A DNA stretch of 13,596 bases from an uncultured Bacilli bacterium (GCA_947626425.1 CANQRX010000034.1:1-13596); one strand, 5' to 3'; shown: positions 1-8,114, counted from the first letter of the stretch. Notes: a model not told the origin generated them from the sequence alone. Made by a program: numbers and translations.

Positions 1-10
1 GTATTTTCAT
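1..10 (-). CDS. 5' end of a downstream gene, cut by the window edge
   Basis: An ATG at 10..8 on the minus strand is followed by AAA ATA and the window edge, so only Met-Lys-Ile is visible. The start is supported by a strong Shine-Dalgarno match at 21..28 (GGGAGGTG) and by a terminator and a possible -10 box upstream. The spacing from the GGAGG core to the ATG is long (12 bases), but no better start lies in between. The product cannot be identified. Confidence 0.55.
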
Positions 11-20
11 GATTTTTTAT

Positions 21-28
21 CACCTCCC
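21..28 (-). promoter_or_regulatory. Ribosome binding site of the edge gene
   Basis: On the minus strand the sequence reads AAGGGAGGTGAT, an almost complete match to the anti-Shine-Dalgarno end of 16S rRNA. It lies just before the ATG at 10..8 and is the main evidence that a gene begins at the left edge. Confidence 0.65.
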
Positions 29-41
29 TTCTACTTACATT

Positions 42-47
42 ATTATA
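42..47 (-). promoter_or_regulatory. Possible -10 box for the edge gene
   Basis: A consensus TATAAT lies on the minus strand downstream of the terminator at 111..141 and 14 bases before the ribosome binding site. No convincing -35 hexamer lies 16 to 18 bases further upstream, and TATAAT is easily met by chance in DNA this A+T-rich, so this is only a plausible start of a separate transcript. Confidence 0.35.
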
Positions 48-110
48 GAAAAGTTGGTGATTTCCTTTATTTTTTTACAAAAAAATAAAAAAACCAGAAA
101 TTTATTAGCA

Positions 111-141
111 GAAAAAAAATAGAGCTCTCGAATGAAAGCTC
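111..141 (-). terminator. Rho-independent terminator after the 1646-aa gene
   Basis: On the minus strand, 21 bases after the stop codon at 163, an 8-bp stem (GAGCTTTC pairing with CGAGAGCTC through one G-U pair, tetraloop ATTC; 122..141) is followed directly by a T-rich tract with eight consecutive Ts (112..121). This is a textbook intrinsic terminator and should end the transcript of the repeat-protein gene. Confidence 0.85.
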
Positions 142-162
142 ACAAAATATATTAATAAACTA

Positions 163-3100
163 TTACTTTTGTTCTTGAAATAATATAGTATATTCAACAA
201 TACCATCTTCAAAGGCATAATCTGCTTTTAAATAGGTTTTAACTTTAAATGAAGTATTATTTAATTCTGCATTTTTAACACTATAAATAGATGAATTTGT
301 CAAATTACTTACAAGAGGTTGGAATCTACCTAAAAGTGCGAATGCTACTGTATACTTATCTCCTGTAACATCAGCTAAATTCATATCAGCTGTGTGATAT
401 TTTGTTTTATCATTTTTATCTTGAACGATTGTTTGAATATGATCTATTTCAGTATGTCCTAAATATTGTTGTAGTGTTGCTAACAAACCAGTCCCTCCAC
501 CAGTTAATGCGCTCATAGGCTTACCATTAGGATCAGAATATGTAACCAAAATTAAACTTTTATCAAAATCTACTGTCACCTTATAAGCTTTAACAACATT
601 AGCAGCATTAGTCGACCAAGATTTTAAAGTAGCTTTTTCAATAATATGTTTATTACTATTTGTATAATTTAAATTATAAGTGACACTATTTTGATTATTC
701 TTTGTATGTGCGTATTCACTATCAAAATCAACTGTAATTGATAAATTTTTCTTATAAAGTGAACTTAAATGCTTTTCTGTTTCTAATTTATCAGCAGTAG
801 TGCCAGTAATTTCACTTACAAATTCTTTTATTTTTTCTTCTGCACTAGCATCATCTGTAATAATTACTGATTTATTTTCTGATGTAAATTTTACATCTTT
901 TACTTCATTAGTAGATAATATGTTTTCTATTTTATCCGTATCAGTATTGATTAAAATTGGATCATTTACATTTATTATATCAACATTATAATTATGTCCA
1001 GTAGAATGGGTTGTTTTTATATCTGATCTAGTATTTGTTATCATTTTTTCTTGTACATATTTATCAGTATCAATAGATTTCAAATATTCAGCTGTTAACG
1101 TGATATTTCTATCTAAAGTAACTTCCCCTTCTTTTTGGTAAGTATTATTACCATCAGACCAATCTTTAAATTCATATGTATAATAACTCTCTGTACTATC
1201 TTTTGATGGGTTATTTTCTTCTATGGTAACTTTAGGATTAGTATATTGAGCTGTTAAAGTTACTTTATCGCCCTTAGTTGCTGTTAAGTTCTTTAAACTA
1301 TCTCCAGCATTATAAGTTTTATCTTCTAATTTCCAATTATTAAACGTAGCATTCTTACTTTCAGTTTTATTCCCTTGTCCATTATCATAATCATACGTTA
1401 ATATATATGATTTATTAAATGCCTCTAATGCTTCTTCCTCTTTATCATAAGTAGCTGTTACTTCTACTTGTTCTTTGCCATCTTTAGTTCCACCATTACC
1501 ATCAAAAACGATTGTATAAGTAATAGGTGTCCAATGGGCTTGAATAGTTAGATTTTTAGTAATTGAATTTAAATTATCTAATTTTTGATTATCTTTAAAC
1601 CAACCATCAAAATCATAACCAGTACGCTTTGCATCCTTTAACTTAGTTGTAGATTCATCAACTAGCCATTCAGCATTTAATGTAACTTTTCCATTTTCTT
1701 CGCTAGTCAAATTTGTAACTTTAGCTTGATTATTGTATGTATTATCTTCATTTTTCCAATCTTTAAAATCATATTCTACTTTTTGCGTATCATTTGTAAC
1801 TCTAGCTTTATCATTTTTATCATAAGTAATAGTATATTCTTTTACAAATTTATTTTCAGCTAAAGTACATTCTTTATCAAAAGTACAAGTCGTATTTTGC
1901 ATATCTCCAGAAGTGTTATAATTACCATTATATGTAATAGTATAAGTATTGGCTTTCCATACAGCATATAAGATAATCTCAGTATTATTTTCTGCAGTTA
2001 AATTATTTGCTTCGGTAATACAATCTTTACAATCATCAACTGATTCGGTATGTTGCGTTTTACTCCAACCTAAAAACTTATATCCTTCTCTTGAATAAGA
2101 ATTATTACTTAAATTATTTTTTGTATCATAAGTATGAGTTGTATTTTCAACATTACCGTTTGGTACCGTACTACCATTACCTTTGTTAGAATCATACTTA
2201 ACTTGATACTTATTAGCTTCCCAATGAGCAGTTAATTCCAAGTTTGTAGATACATCATTTAAACTCTCTTGTATTGTATCATTATTATACCAACCACTAA
2301 AAGTATAACCAGTTCTATCAATTTCTTTTAAGAATGTTGTTTCTGAATTTATTTCCCATTGTGCTGTTAAAGTAATTGTTTTATTAGCTTCAGCAGTTAA
2401 ATTTGTAACACTAGCATTATCAGCATATGTTGTAGCACCATTAGTCCAATTTGTAAAATTGTATTTTACAGTTTGAGTCGTATTATCTTTATTTTTATAA
2501 CCATCATTATATGTAATAGTGTATTCTTTTTCAAAGCCATTTGGAGTTAAAGAACATTCTTTGTCGTAAGTACAAGTTGTCTTTTTCATACTACCTAATG
2601 TACTAGTATTACCTTCATATTCAATGTAATAAGTGTTAGCCTTCCATTTAGCATATAAATATAAAGCTTCATCAGGCATATTATCAGTTTCGAATTTCCA
2701 TTCGTCTTTTCCATCTTGATCTTTATACCAACCAGCAAATGTATATCCTAACTTAGTTGGCTCTTCTTCTATTTTTGTTATAGTTGAACCTTGTTCTTGA
2801 TTTAACACATCTAATTCCTTTTTTTCACCGCTAAATGTTCCACCATTAGCATCAAAAACTACAGTATTTTTATGAATATTCCATTTAGCGTATAAACATA
2901 AATCTTCATGAGGCATAAAATCAGTTTCAAAATTCCACTGTTTTTCTTCCTCATTTACTTTATAATACCATCCAACAAAATCATAACCTGCTCTTGTTGG
3001 ATTTGTTGGTGCTTCAACTTTTTTTCCATATAGAACTTCTTTTTTATCTACCTTAGAACCACCTTTTGAATCAAAAGTAACATTATATCCTTTTCTTTTA

Positions 3101-5103
3101 ATATTAGCTATTATTGTTTGATTATCATCTGAAGTCATTAGATATGTAATATTTGTATTAGTTTCTCCATTTGACCATTTTTCAAATTCAAATCCGTCTT
3201 CAACTTCAACGCTTAATTTTACTTTTTCTTCATAATAATAATTTCCACTATTACTAATTTCTTTAATTCCTTCTTTATCATTATTATCTAAAGTATTAAC
3301 ATATGAAACAGTTAAATCATATTTTTTACGTGGATAATAATATTTTAAGATAGTTGAACCGTCACCTTCAATTACTAAAGTGTTAAAATCGACTTCAGTT
3401 TCATTTTTATCTTTTAAAATAGGGTTTTCAAAACCAGATACATTTTCTGGATTACAATTAATAAGTGTATCAGTTATACCTTTTTCTGTTCTAGACATTC
3501 CTTCATTTTTAATATAATTTTGACCAGTAATATCCATAAAATAATATTCTATTTTATATTTAGTATCTTCGTTTGCTTTATAAGTTGCTTCTACCTTTAA
3601 GTCATCAAATGTGCCTTCTTTTATAATGCCATTACTTTTTTCGCCATTCACTATCCAACCAGTAAATGTATAGCCAGCTTTTGTAGGCGTACCTAAATTA
3701 AAATCTTTTGTTTCAACTGTATAAGTATTTACTTGATTTTTTAAAGTTCCACCATTTAAATTATAAGTAATGTTATAAGTATTTACAATAGTATTAGCTT
3801 GAATTGTTTCGTTTTCAGTTCCTATTTGATGAGTAAATTCTAAATCATTTTCATCATTTGACCAACCAGCAAAACTATAACCATCTTTAAGGATAGCACT
3901 AACATCTACTTCTTCTTCAAAATAGTACTCACCAGTACCAATTGTTTCTTTAATTCCCTTATCTTTTTCAATATTTAAAGAGTATTTATTTCTTTTGTAA
4001 TAGTATTCTATAGTAGTTGAACCATCACCATTAATATTAGCTGTCTTTGCTTTTGGAGAAGTAAAACCAAGATAGTTTTCTACTTTTGGAGTAATCTTAT
4101 TATCAGTAGTGCCTGTTTTTACTTCAATAAAAGGACTAGCATATGTACCATCAATATTCATTTTATAATGTTTTACAATGTATTTGGTATCATTATTAGC
4201 TTTAGTATTAACTTTAATAGTAATATTACTATCAGGCATAATAAAGGTATTGTTATTAACATTATTATCATATCCATTAAATGAATAACCTTCTTTTAAT
4301 ACATATGATAAGTTGATATTATCACCATAAAAATATGAACCAGAGCCACTTGTATTTTCGATTCCTTTATCTCCAATTAGATTTAAAGTATATTTATTGA
4401 TAGTATAATAATATTTAATTATTGTAGAGCCATCTTTATTTATAGTAATTTCTTTACTTTTAGGACTACTATAACCTTTATAATTATTCGTTTTAACTTC
4501 CAAGGTGCTTCCAGCATTTCCTCTTAAAGTTTCCACTTCATCAGGTGTATTACTATAAGTTCCATCTTTGTGCATTAAAAAGTGTTCAACTTTATAATTG
4601 GCTATAATTCTATCCCATTTAGCTTTAAGTTTAATATTAGAAGAAATCTTATTATTAAAATCAAATTTTTCATTTCCTAAATACCAACCAGTAAAAATAT
4701 AATTCTCTTTAATTGGTTCACTAGGCTCTGCAACTAATTCTTTATATTTTACTTTAACCTTTTCCTTGTTACCTAAACCATCATCAAAAGTAATAACATA
4801 TGTTTTTTTAACATATTTTGCTTTAAGTTTCAAATCTTTTGTTATTTTAGTATTTCCATCAAATTTTTTACCATTCACATACCAACCAACAAAATCATAA
4901 CCAGCTTTTTCTGGTGCTTTAGGTAATGATATTTTTTTATTTTTTTCTATTGTACTACTTTTAAATTTTTTACCATCAATAAACATCGTAACATTATAAT
5001 CTTTATGATTAAATATTTGCAAGCCAAAAAGAATAATTATGATAATAATTAAAAGCGCAAGTATTGAATATATATTTTTTTTTGTCTTACTTTTGGAGTT
5101 CAT
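163..5103 (-). CDS. Giant N-terminally anchored InlB B-repeat surface protein
   Basis: This 1646-aa protein is predicted to sit outside the cell on an N-terminal anchor. A Lys-rich start is followed by a hydrophobic helix at about residues 12-31, with no lipobox. InlB B-type (Listeria-Bacteroides repeat, Flg_new) units follow, recognised by the GYxFxGWY core and an LxAKW/LTAxW end: about 35-98, 102-163, 442-508, 673-741, 747-820, and a longer series at 825-1340. Three MucBP-like units containing DGST-x-x-x-YYY, each with a glycine-rich partner, lie at about 170-300, 308-438 and 516-668. Residues 1341-1646 are not InlB-like; part resembles the module repeated in the 630-aa protein. Cys pairs occur at 844/850, 1025/1028 and 1073/1079. 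The end (FQEQK) has no LPXTG motif. The ATG is fixed by GAGGGGAG six bases upstream. A role in adhesion or cell-surface contact is inferred from the family; no ligand can be named. Confidence 0.9.
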   Translation of the reverse strand: MNSKSKTKKNIYSILALLIIIIIILFGLQIFNHKDYNVTMFIDGKKFKSSTIEKNKKISLPKAPEKAGYDFVGWYVNGKKFDGNTKITKDLKLKAKYVKKTYVITFDDGLGNKEKVKVKYKELVAEPSEPIKENYIFTGWYLGNEKFDFNNKISSNIKLKAKWDRIIANYKVEHFLMHKDGTYSNTPDEVETLRGNAGSTLEVKTNNYKGYSSPKSKEITINKDGSTIIKYYYTINKYTLNLIGDKGIENTSGSGSYFYGDNINLSYVLKEGYSFNGYDNNVNNNTFIMPDSNITIKVNTKANNDTKYIVKHYKMNIDGTYASPFIEVKTGTTDNKITPKVENYLGFTSPKAKTANINGDGSTTIEYYYKRNKYSLNIEKDKGIKETIGTGEYYFEEEVDVSAILKDGYSFAGWSNDENDLEFTHQIGTENETIQANTIVNTYNITYNLNGGTLKNQVNTYTVETKDFNLGTPTKAGYTFTGWIVNGEKSNGIIKEGTFDDLKVEATYKANEDTKYKIEYYFMDITGQNYIKNEGMSRTEKGITDTLINCNPENVSGFENPILKDKNETEVDFNTLVIEGDGSTILKYYYPRKKYDLTVSYVNTLDNNDKEGIKEISNSGNYYYEEKVKLSVEVEDGFEFEKWSNGETNTNITYLMTSDDNQTIIANIKRKGYNVTFDSKGGSKVDKKEVLYGKKVEAPTNPTRAGYDFVGWYYKVNEEEKQWNFETDFMPHEDLCLYAKWNIHKNTVVFDANGGTFSGEKKELDVLNQEQGSTITKIEEEPTKLGYTFAGWYKDQDGKDEWKFETDNMPDEALYLYAKWKANTYYIEYEGNTSTLGSMKKTTCTYDKECSLTPNGFEKEYTITYNDGYKNKDNTTQTVKYNFTNWTNGATTYADNASVTNLTAEANKTITLTAQWEINSETTFLKEIDRTGYTFSGWYNNDTIQESLNDVSTNLELTAHWEANKYQVKYDSNKGNGSTVPNGNVENTTHTYDTKNNLSNNSYSREGYKFLGWSKTQHTESVDDCKDCITEANNLTAENNTEIILYAVWKANTYTITYNGNYNTSGDMQNTTCTFDKECTLAENKFVKEYTITYDKNDKARVTNDTQKVEYDFKDWKNEDNTYNNQAKVTNLTSEENGKVTLNAEWLVDESTTKLKDAKRTGYDFDGWFKDNQKLDNLNSITKNLTIQAHWTPITYTIVFDGNGGTKDGKEQVEVTATYDKEEEALEAFNKSYILTYDYDNGQGNKTESKNATFNNWKLEDKTYNAGDSLKNLTATKGDKVTLTAQYTNPKVTIEENNPSKDSTESYYTYEFKDWSDGNNTYQKEGEVTLDRNITLTAEYLKSIDTDKYVQEKMITNTRSDIKTTHSTGHNYNVDIINVNDPILINTDTDKIENILSTNEVKDVKFTSENKSVIITDDASAEEKIKEFVSEITGTTADKLETEKHLSSLYKKNLSITVDFDSEYAHTKNNQNSVTYNLNYTNSNKHIIEKATLKSWSTNAANVVKAYKVTVDFDKSLILVTYSDPNGKPMSALTGGGTGLLATLQQYLGHTEIDHIQTIVQDKNDKTKYHTADMNLADVTGDKYTVAFALLGRFQPLVSNLTNSSIYSVKNAELNNTSFKVKTYLKADYAFEDGIVEYTILFQEQK
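328..636 (-). other. C-terminal copy of the locus-specific module in the 1646-aa protein
   Basis: Residues about 1490-1592 contain a Val/Asp/Phe strand (YKVTVDFDKS), a small helical segment rich in Gly/Ala/Leu, and a closing segment ADMNLADVTGDKYTVAFALL. The closing segment lines up with LKLGDVAGKNATANFTY and LKLSDVQGKTATATISY in the 630-aa protein. A more diverged copy may precede it at about 1394-1482, ending SVTYNLNYT. The similarity was judged by eye; the family is not recognised. Confidence 0.5.
1531..1953 (-). repeat. Second copy of an internal segmental duplication (residues about 1051-1191)
   Basis: This segment encodes a long InlB-type unit plus a half unit in the same order as the copy at 2221..2640. 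Shared landmarks are TTCTxDKEC, a KEYTITY strand, YDF/YNFxxW, a VTNLT turn, and then an RTGYxFxGW half unit ending LxAHW. The match across about 140 residues including linkers points to duplication of a two-unit block, not independent repeats. Confidence 0.75.
2221..2640 (-). repeat. First copy of an internal segmental duplication (residues about 822-961)
   Basis: This is the partner of the block at 1531..1953. It has the same order of strands, the same Cys-X5-Cys pair (C844/C850, matching C1073/C1079), the same VTNLTAE turn and a half unit ending LTAHW. A further, more diverged relative without the cysteines lies at residues 1196-1340. Confidence 0.75.
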
Positions 5104-5109
5104 TTTTAT

Positions 5110-5117
5110 CTCCCCTC
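5110..5117 (-). promoter_or_regulatory. Ribosome binding site of the 1646-aa gene
   Basis: GAGGGGAG on the minus strand lies six bases before the ATG at 5103..5101. It supports this start and places the hydrophobic anchor at the correct distance from the N-terminus. Confidence 0.7.
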
Positions 5118-5133
5118 GTACTATTATGTATGG

Positions 5134-5162
5134 AAAAAGCTCGTTTCATATCGAAATCGAGC
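5134..5162 (-). terminator. Hairpin with short T tract between the 630-aa and 1646-aa genes
   Basis: On the minus strand GCTCG-A-TTTC / GAAA-CGAGC forms a nine-pair stem with one bulged A and a GATAT loop (5139..5162), followed by five Ts (5134..5138). It lies 13 bases after the stop codon of the 630-aa gene. The short T tract suggests partial termination, so it may set the ratio between this gene and the giant gene downstream. No clear separate promoter for the giant gene is visible in the remaining 30 bases. Confidence 0.65.
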
Positions 5163-5175
5163 CTTTAACTACATT

Positions 5176-7068
5176 CTAATTTAGTTTTTTATTTATGTTA
5201 AATAACTCGTGATTTAATCCAGTTATAGCTGAAACTGATGAATCAGCAACAAATTCTAAAGTATAAGTTTGAGTGCCTGTAACACTTCCAACTTTATAAG
5301 AAATTGTAGCTGTTGCTGTTTTACCTTGAACATCACTTAATTTTAAACTAGTTGGATCACAATTACTATCTTTTTCAGCCATAGCACATAATAAATCTTT
5401 TGCTAAAGTTAAAACAGTAGTTTCATTCATATTATTCTTTTCAACTTTTTGTTCTTTTTTAGAACCAGCATTCCATGTTATTTCTTCAGCATCTTGAACA
5501 AATACTTGGAACATATTAATAATATCTTCTTTACCACTAAAATCTTTTAATAGTTTATTACCATCTTTAATTGTAAAAGTAGCTATACGACTATCTGCAT
5601 TATATTTAATAGAACTAAATCCAGATTGATCTCCTTCAGTTGAAATTTTTTGATTTAATCCATCAGCATAATGAGTTAGTGTTTCGTTCTTTTCTTCTTC
5701 TAAATCATATTTAAAATCTAATATATAAGGAATTGTTTGTGTTTCACTACCAATGGTATATGTAAAGTTAGCAGTTGCATTTTTACCTGCAACATCACCT
5801 AATTTTAATTGTGCAGCAGTTAAAATTCCTTCATCAGTTTTACATGTATCTTCTGTTCCATTATTAGCCATTAAACATAACAATTGAGCAGCGTATTTGA
5901 CACCATCTTCAGCATTAATTTCTTCTATTGTTACTTTTTTATCGCCAATTGTATATTCTATTTTAGTTGCTCCAGCAATATATTGTTTAAACATATCTAA
6001 AATACCACTTTTAGCAAATTCTGCTAATGGTTTTTGGGTATCACTAATTTCAAAGGTTGCGGTTTTATTTGCATACCTTATTGATTTAAATCCATAAGTT
6101 ATGGCATTGTTATTTAGAGTACTGGCAGCATTTGTTAAATCTTTATCTTTTTCTTCTTCGATATCATAAGTAAATTTTAAAGTATATGTTACTTCATGAG
6201 TCCCATATTCATCAGTATATACAACTTTAGCAGTTGTTGATTTATTAGCCACATCTAAATATGTTAAAGTATTAGCTTGACCACCTTCTTTAGTTACTAA
6301 ACCTAGTAAAACATCTGCAGCAAGTTTTATAATATCATCATCAGTAGCGCTTTTTAAATCTTCAGCTGTTTTAGTAGTTGGTTGCCCTTCTTCACTTACT
6401 CCTGTATAAGTAATTGAAGTAAAACCATAATTACCACTAACTATATCTTTAAACATTTTTACAATACCACTATCTTTATAATCGACTAAACCTTTATTAA
6501 TATCAGCAATATCAAATGTTAAAGTATTATTTTCATAAGTTATACTATTAAATCCATACTTTTTTAATTCGTCAGGTTTATTTAACTCCTCAGCATCTTT
6601 TTTTAATTGATCCTCAACATCAGCAGTTACATCATTGACAAGTTCATAATCTATAAAATGAATACTTAATGTCTTATTATTATCTATTTTTTTATCTGCA
6701 GTTCCAATTTTAGGATTAACTATAGACCAAGCACTATATTTGCCATTTGCATCCATTGTTCTATTTAAATGTTGCATTAACATCTCTTTATAAACGTCGC
6801 CTTTATTAGTTCTATTAGCTAAACTAGTATTATTTGCTATCGAAGAAATATTAATACTTTTAGCTGATAACATTATATCTTGAGATGTTACTGAATGTTT
6901 AGATGTAAAAGCATAATCTCCTATTATGTATACATCTTGAGCTGTTGGGTTTTTTGCCTCAACTTCTTCTAAAAATTCTTTAACAGTTACATCCTTGGCA
7001 TTTGCAGTCAATATTCCAGCAGTTAAAGCCACTAATCCAACCATTACCTTCTTCCCATATTTTTTCAT
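5176..7068 (-). CDS. Secreted protein with three tandem copies of an unrecognised ~150-aa module
   Basis: This 630-aa protein has a classical signal peptide: MKKYGKK, a hydrophobic core, and a likely cleavage after ANA at residue 24. Residues about 25-155 form a distinct N-terminal domain with the motifs DVYIIGDYAFTS and QDIMLSAKSI. Three tandem copies of a module follow at about 158-304, 308-458 and 462-608. Each copy has GFxSIxY, a TFxIxD strand, a helix (SGIxxMFK), a second strand pair, a helix ending in LL, an LxLxDVxGKxATA strand, and a closing YTLxFxYD-EEE segment. Copies 2 and 3 each hold a Cys pair (398/409, 561/570); copy 1 lacks both. There is no C-terminal anchor or LPXTG, so it may be released or held non-covalently. 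The start is fixed by AAGGAG eight bases upstream. It lies 20 bases after the 322-aa gene, so the two are almost certainly co-transcribed. I do not recognise the family; a structural or binding role is inferred. Confidence 0.88.
   Translation of the reverse strand: MKKYGKKVMVGLVALTAGILTANAKDVTVKEFLEEVEAKNPTAQDVYIIGDYAFTSKHSVTSQDIMLSAKSINISSIANNTSLANRTNKGDVYKEMLMQHLNRTMDANGKYSAWSIVNPKIGTADKKIDNNKTLSIHFIDYELVNDVTADVEDQLKKDAEELNKPDELKKYGFNSITYENNTLTFDIADINKGLVDYKDSGIVKMFKDIVSGNYGFTSITYTGVSEEGQPTTKTAEDLKSATDDDIIKLAADVLLGLVTKEGGQANTLTYLDVANKSTTAKVVYTDEYGTHEVTYTLKFTYDIEEEKDKDLTNAASTLNNNAITYGFKSIRYANKTATFEISDTQKPLAEFAKSGILDMFKQYIAGATKIEYTIGDKKVTIEEINAEDGVKYAAQLLCLMANNGTEDTCKTDEGILTAAQLKLGDVAGKNATANFTYTIGSETQTIPYILDFKYDLEEEKNETLTHYADGLNQKISTEGDQSGFSSIKYNADSRIATFTIKDGNKLLKDFSGKEDIINMFQVFVQDAEEITWNAGSKKEQKVEKNNMNETTVLTLAKDLLCAMAEKDSNCDPTSLKLSDVQGKTATATISYKVGSVTGTQTYTLEFVADSSVSAITGLNHELFNINKKLN
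5245..6597 (-). repeat. Three tandem ~150-aa protein modules (R1-R3)
   Basis: R1 lies at about 6157..6597, R2 at 5695..6147 and R3 at 5245..5685. They share the order strand, TFxI strand, amphipathic helix with MFK/MFQ, strand, LL-helix, DVxGKxATA strand and YTLxF strand. R1 and R2 end in an acidic DxEEEK spacer. The copies are well diverged at DNA level, so this is an old duplication and not a recombining short repeat. Confidence 0.8.
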
Positions 7069-7088
7069 TCTTTTTTCTCCTTCCTTTT

Positions 7089-8057
7089 TTATTGTACAGT
7101 TCTAGTTGACCAACTTATTGTAGCATTGAATGCTTGACCATTAATCATTAAAGTAGCTGATGATGGTGTACCAATACTACTATCAACATTCATTCCTTGC
7201 GTATAATAAGAATTACCTAATTTTACTGTACTAAAGCTAATTGTCGAACCATTTTTTGTTGCTCCACCTACTTGATATTGATAAATAGAACCATCCTGGG
7301 TTTGTAATTTCACTATAGAAATAGTATAAGAATCAGCTTTTTGAGGTTGTGATGGTTGAGCAGGTTGTGATGGTTGTGGGTTACTTGGTGCAGGAGTAGA
7401 ACTTCCACTATTGTTTGCTGCACTACCTGATGATTTTTTAGATGTTGTTTTCTTACTTGTTGTTGTATTTGTAGTTGTCTGATTAGTTGGAGCTACCTCT
7501 TCACTACTTTTTTCTTCTTCTTTTACAGTTACTGTTACAGCACCTTTATATTTACCATCTTTAGTTTTTACTGTAACTTTTACTTTTCCAGCTTTTTTAG
7601 CTACTAAATTACCATTCTTATCAACTGTTGCAATACTATCATCACTTACTTCATAAATGATATCGTCTTTAGTTACACCTTCAGGTAGATCTAATAACTC
7701 AATTAATTTTTCTTCTCCAACTTTAAGTTCGATTTCACTGGCTTTTAATTTTAATTCAGCACTTTTCCATTTAGCTTTTAAAGTAATATCTTTAGTAATT
7801 TTAGTTTTAAAATCAAATTCCTTATTACCTAAATACCACCCAACAAAACTATATCCTTCTCTAGTTGGATCAATTGGTTTTGCTACTGTTTCATTTTCTT
7901 TAACTTTTTCAGTTTGAACAACTTTATTTTCTGATATGAATTTTACTAAATATTCTTTTTTATCGCATCCACGTACAAGTAATAAAATAACAGCAGCGAT
8001 AGCAATTAAACCCAAAACCACACCAATAATAATATTTTTCTTTTTTTGATTATCCAT
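7089..8057 (-). CDS. Membrane-anchored InlB B-repeat / BIG2 protein with Ser/Thr/Pro linker
   Basis: This 322-aa protein begins with a Lys-rich segment and a hydrophobic anchor at about residues 9-28. One InlB B-repeat follows (36-97, core GYSFVGWYLG, end LKAKW), then a bacterial Ig-like group 2 domain (101-179, with the typical SIATVDKNGNLVAKKAGK region). Next comes a low-complexity linker rich in Thr, Ser, Lys, Pro and Gln (181-242), and last a beta-rich C-terminal domain (243-322) of unknown family. The linker looks like a wall-spanning stalk that would display the C-terminal domain. Cys31 follows the anchor as VRGC, a poor lipobox because of the Arg, so lipidation is unlikely though not excluded. 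The start is fixed by AGGAGG six bases upstream. It is the first gene of an apparent unit with the 630-aa gene. A surface role is inferred. Confidence 0.9.
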   Translation of the reverse strand: MDNQKKKNIIIGVVLGLIAIAAVILLLVRGCDKKEYLVKFISENKVVQTEKVKENETVAKPIDPTREGYSFVGWYLGNKEFDFKTKITKDITLKAKWKSAELKLKASEIELKVGEEKLIELLDLPEGVTKDDIIYEVSDDSIATVDKNGNLVAKKAGKVKVTVKTKDGKYKGAVTVTVKEEEKSSEEVAPTNQTTTNTTTSKKTTSKKSSGSAANNSGSSTPAPSNPQPSQPAQPSQPQKADSYTISIVKLQTQDGSIYQYQVGGATKNGSTISFSTVKLGNSYYTQGMNVDSSIGTPSSATLMINGQAFNATISWSTRTVQ

Positions 8058-8063
8058 ATTTTT

Positions 8064-8069
8064 CCTCCT
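8064..8069 (-). promoter_or_regulatory. Ribosome binding site of the 322-aa gene
   Basis: A perfect AGGAGG on the minus strand lies six bases before the ATG at 8057..8055. Confidence 0.8.
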
Positions 8070-8084
8070 ACTAAATTTATATGC

Positions 8085-8114
8085 ATTATAAAAGTTTATT
8101 TTAATTTCTCATAA
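8085..8114 (-). promoter_or_regulatory. Probable promoter of the 322-aa / 630-aa unit
   Basis: A consensus -10 TATAAT lies at 8085..8090 on the minus strand, with a weak -35 candidate TTATGA at 8109..8114 (18-base spacer). The predicted transcript would start about 20 bases before the ATG and would include the AGGAGG site. The 144-bp gap upstream also fits a new transcription start here. The -35 match is poor, so the exact promoter is uncertain. Confidence 0.5.

Noticed and set aside
163..5103. Recoding of TGA as Trp, as in some Mollicutes
   Set aside because: The conserved GW residues of the InlB units are encoded by TGG and the frames end normally, so nothing here needs an alternative code.
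7965..7976. VRGC in the 322-aa protein as a lipoprotein lipobox
   Set aside because: The position next to the Cys is right after a hydrophobic helix, but Arg at the -2 site and the long helix without a proper h-region end fit a membrane anchor better.
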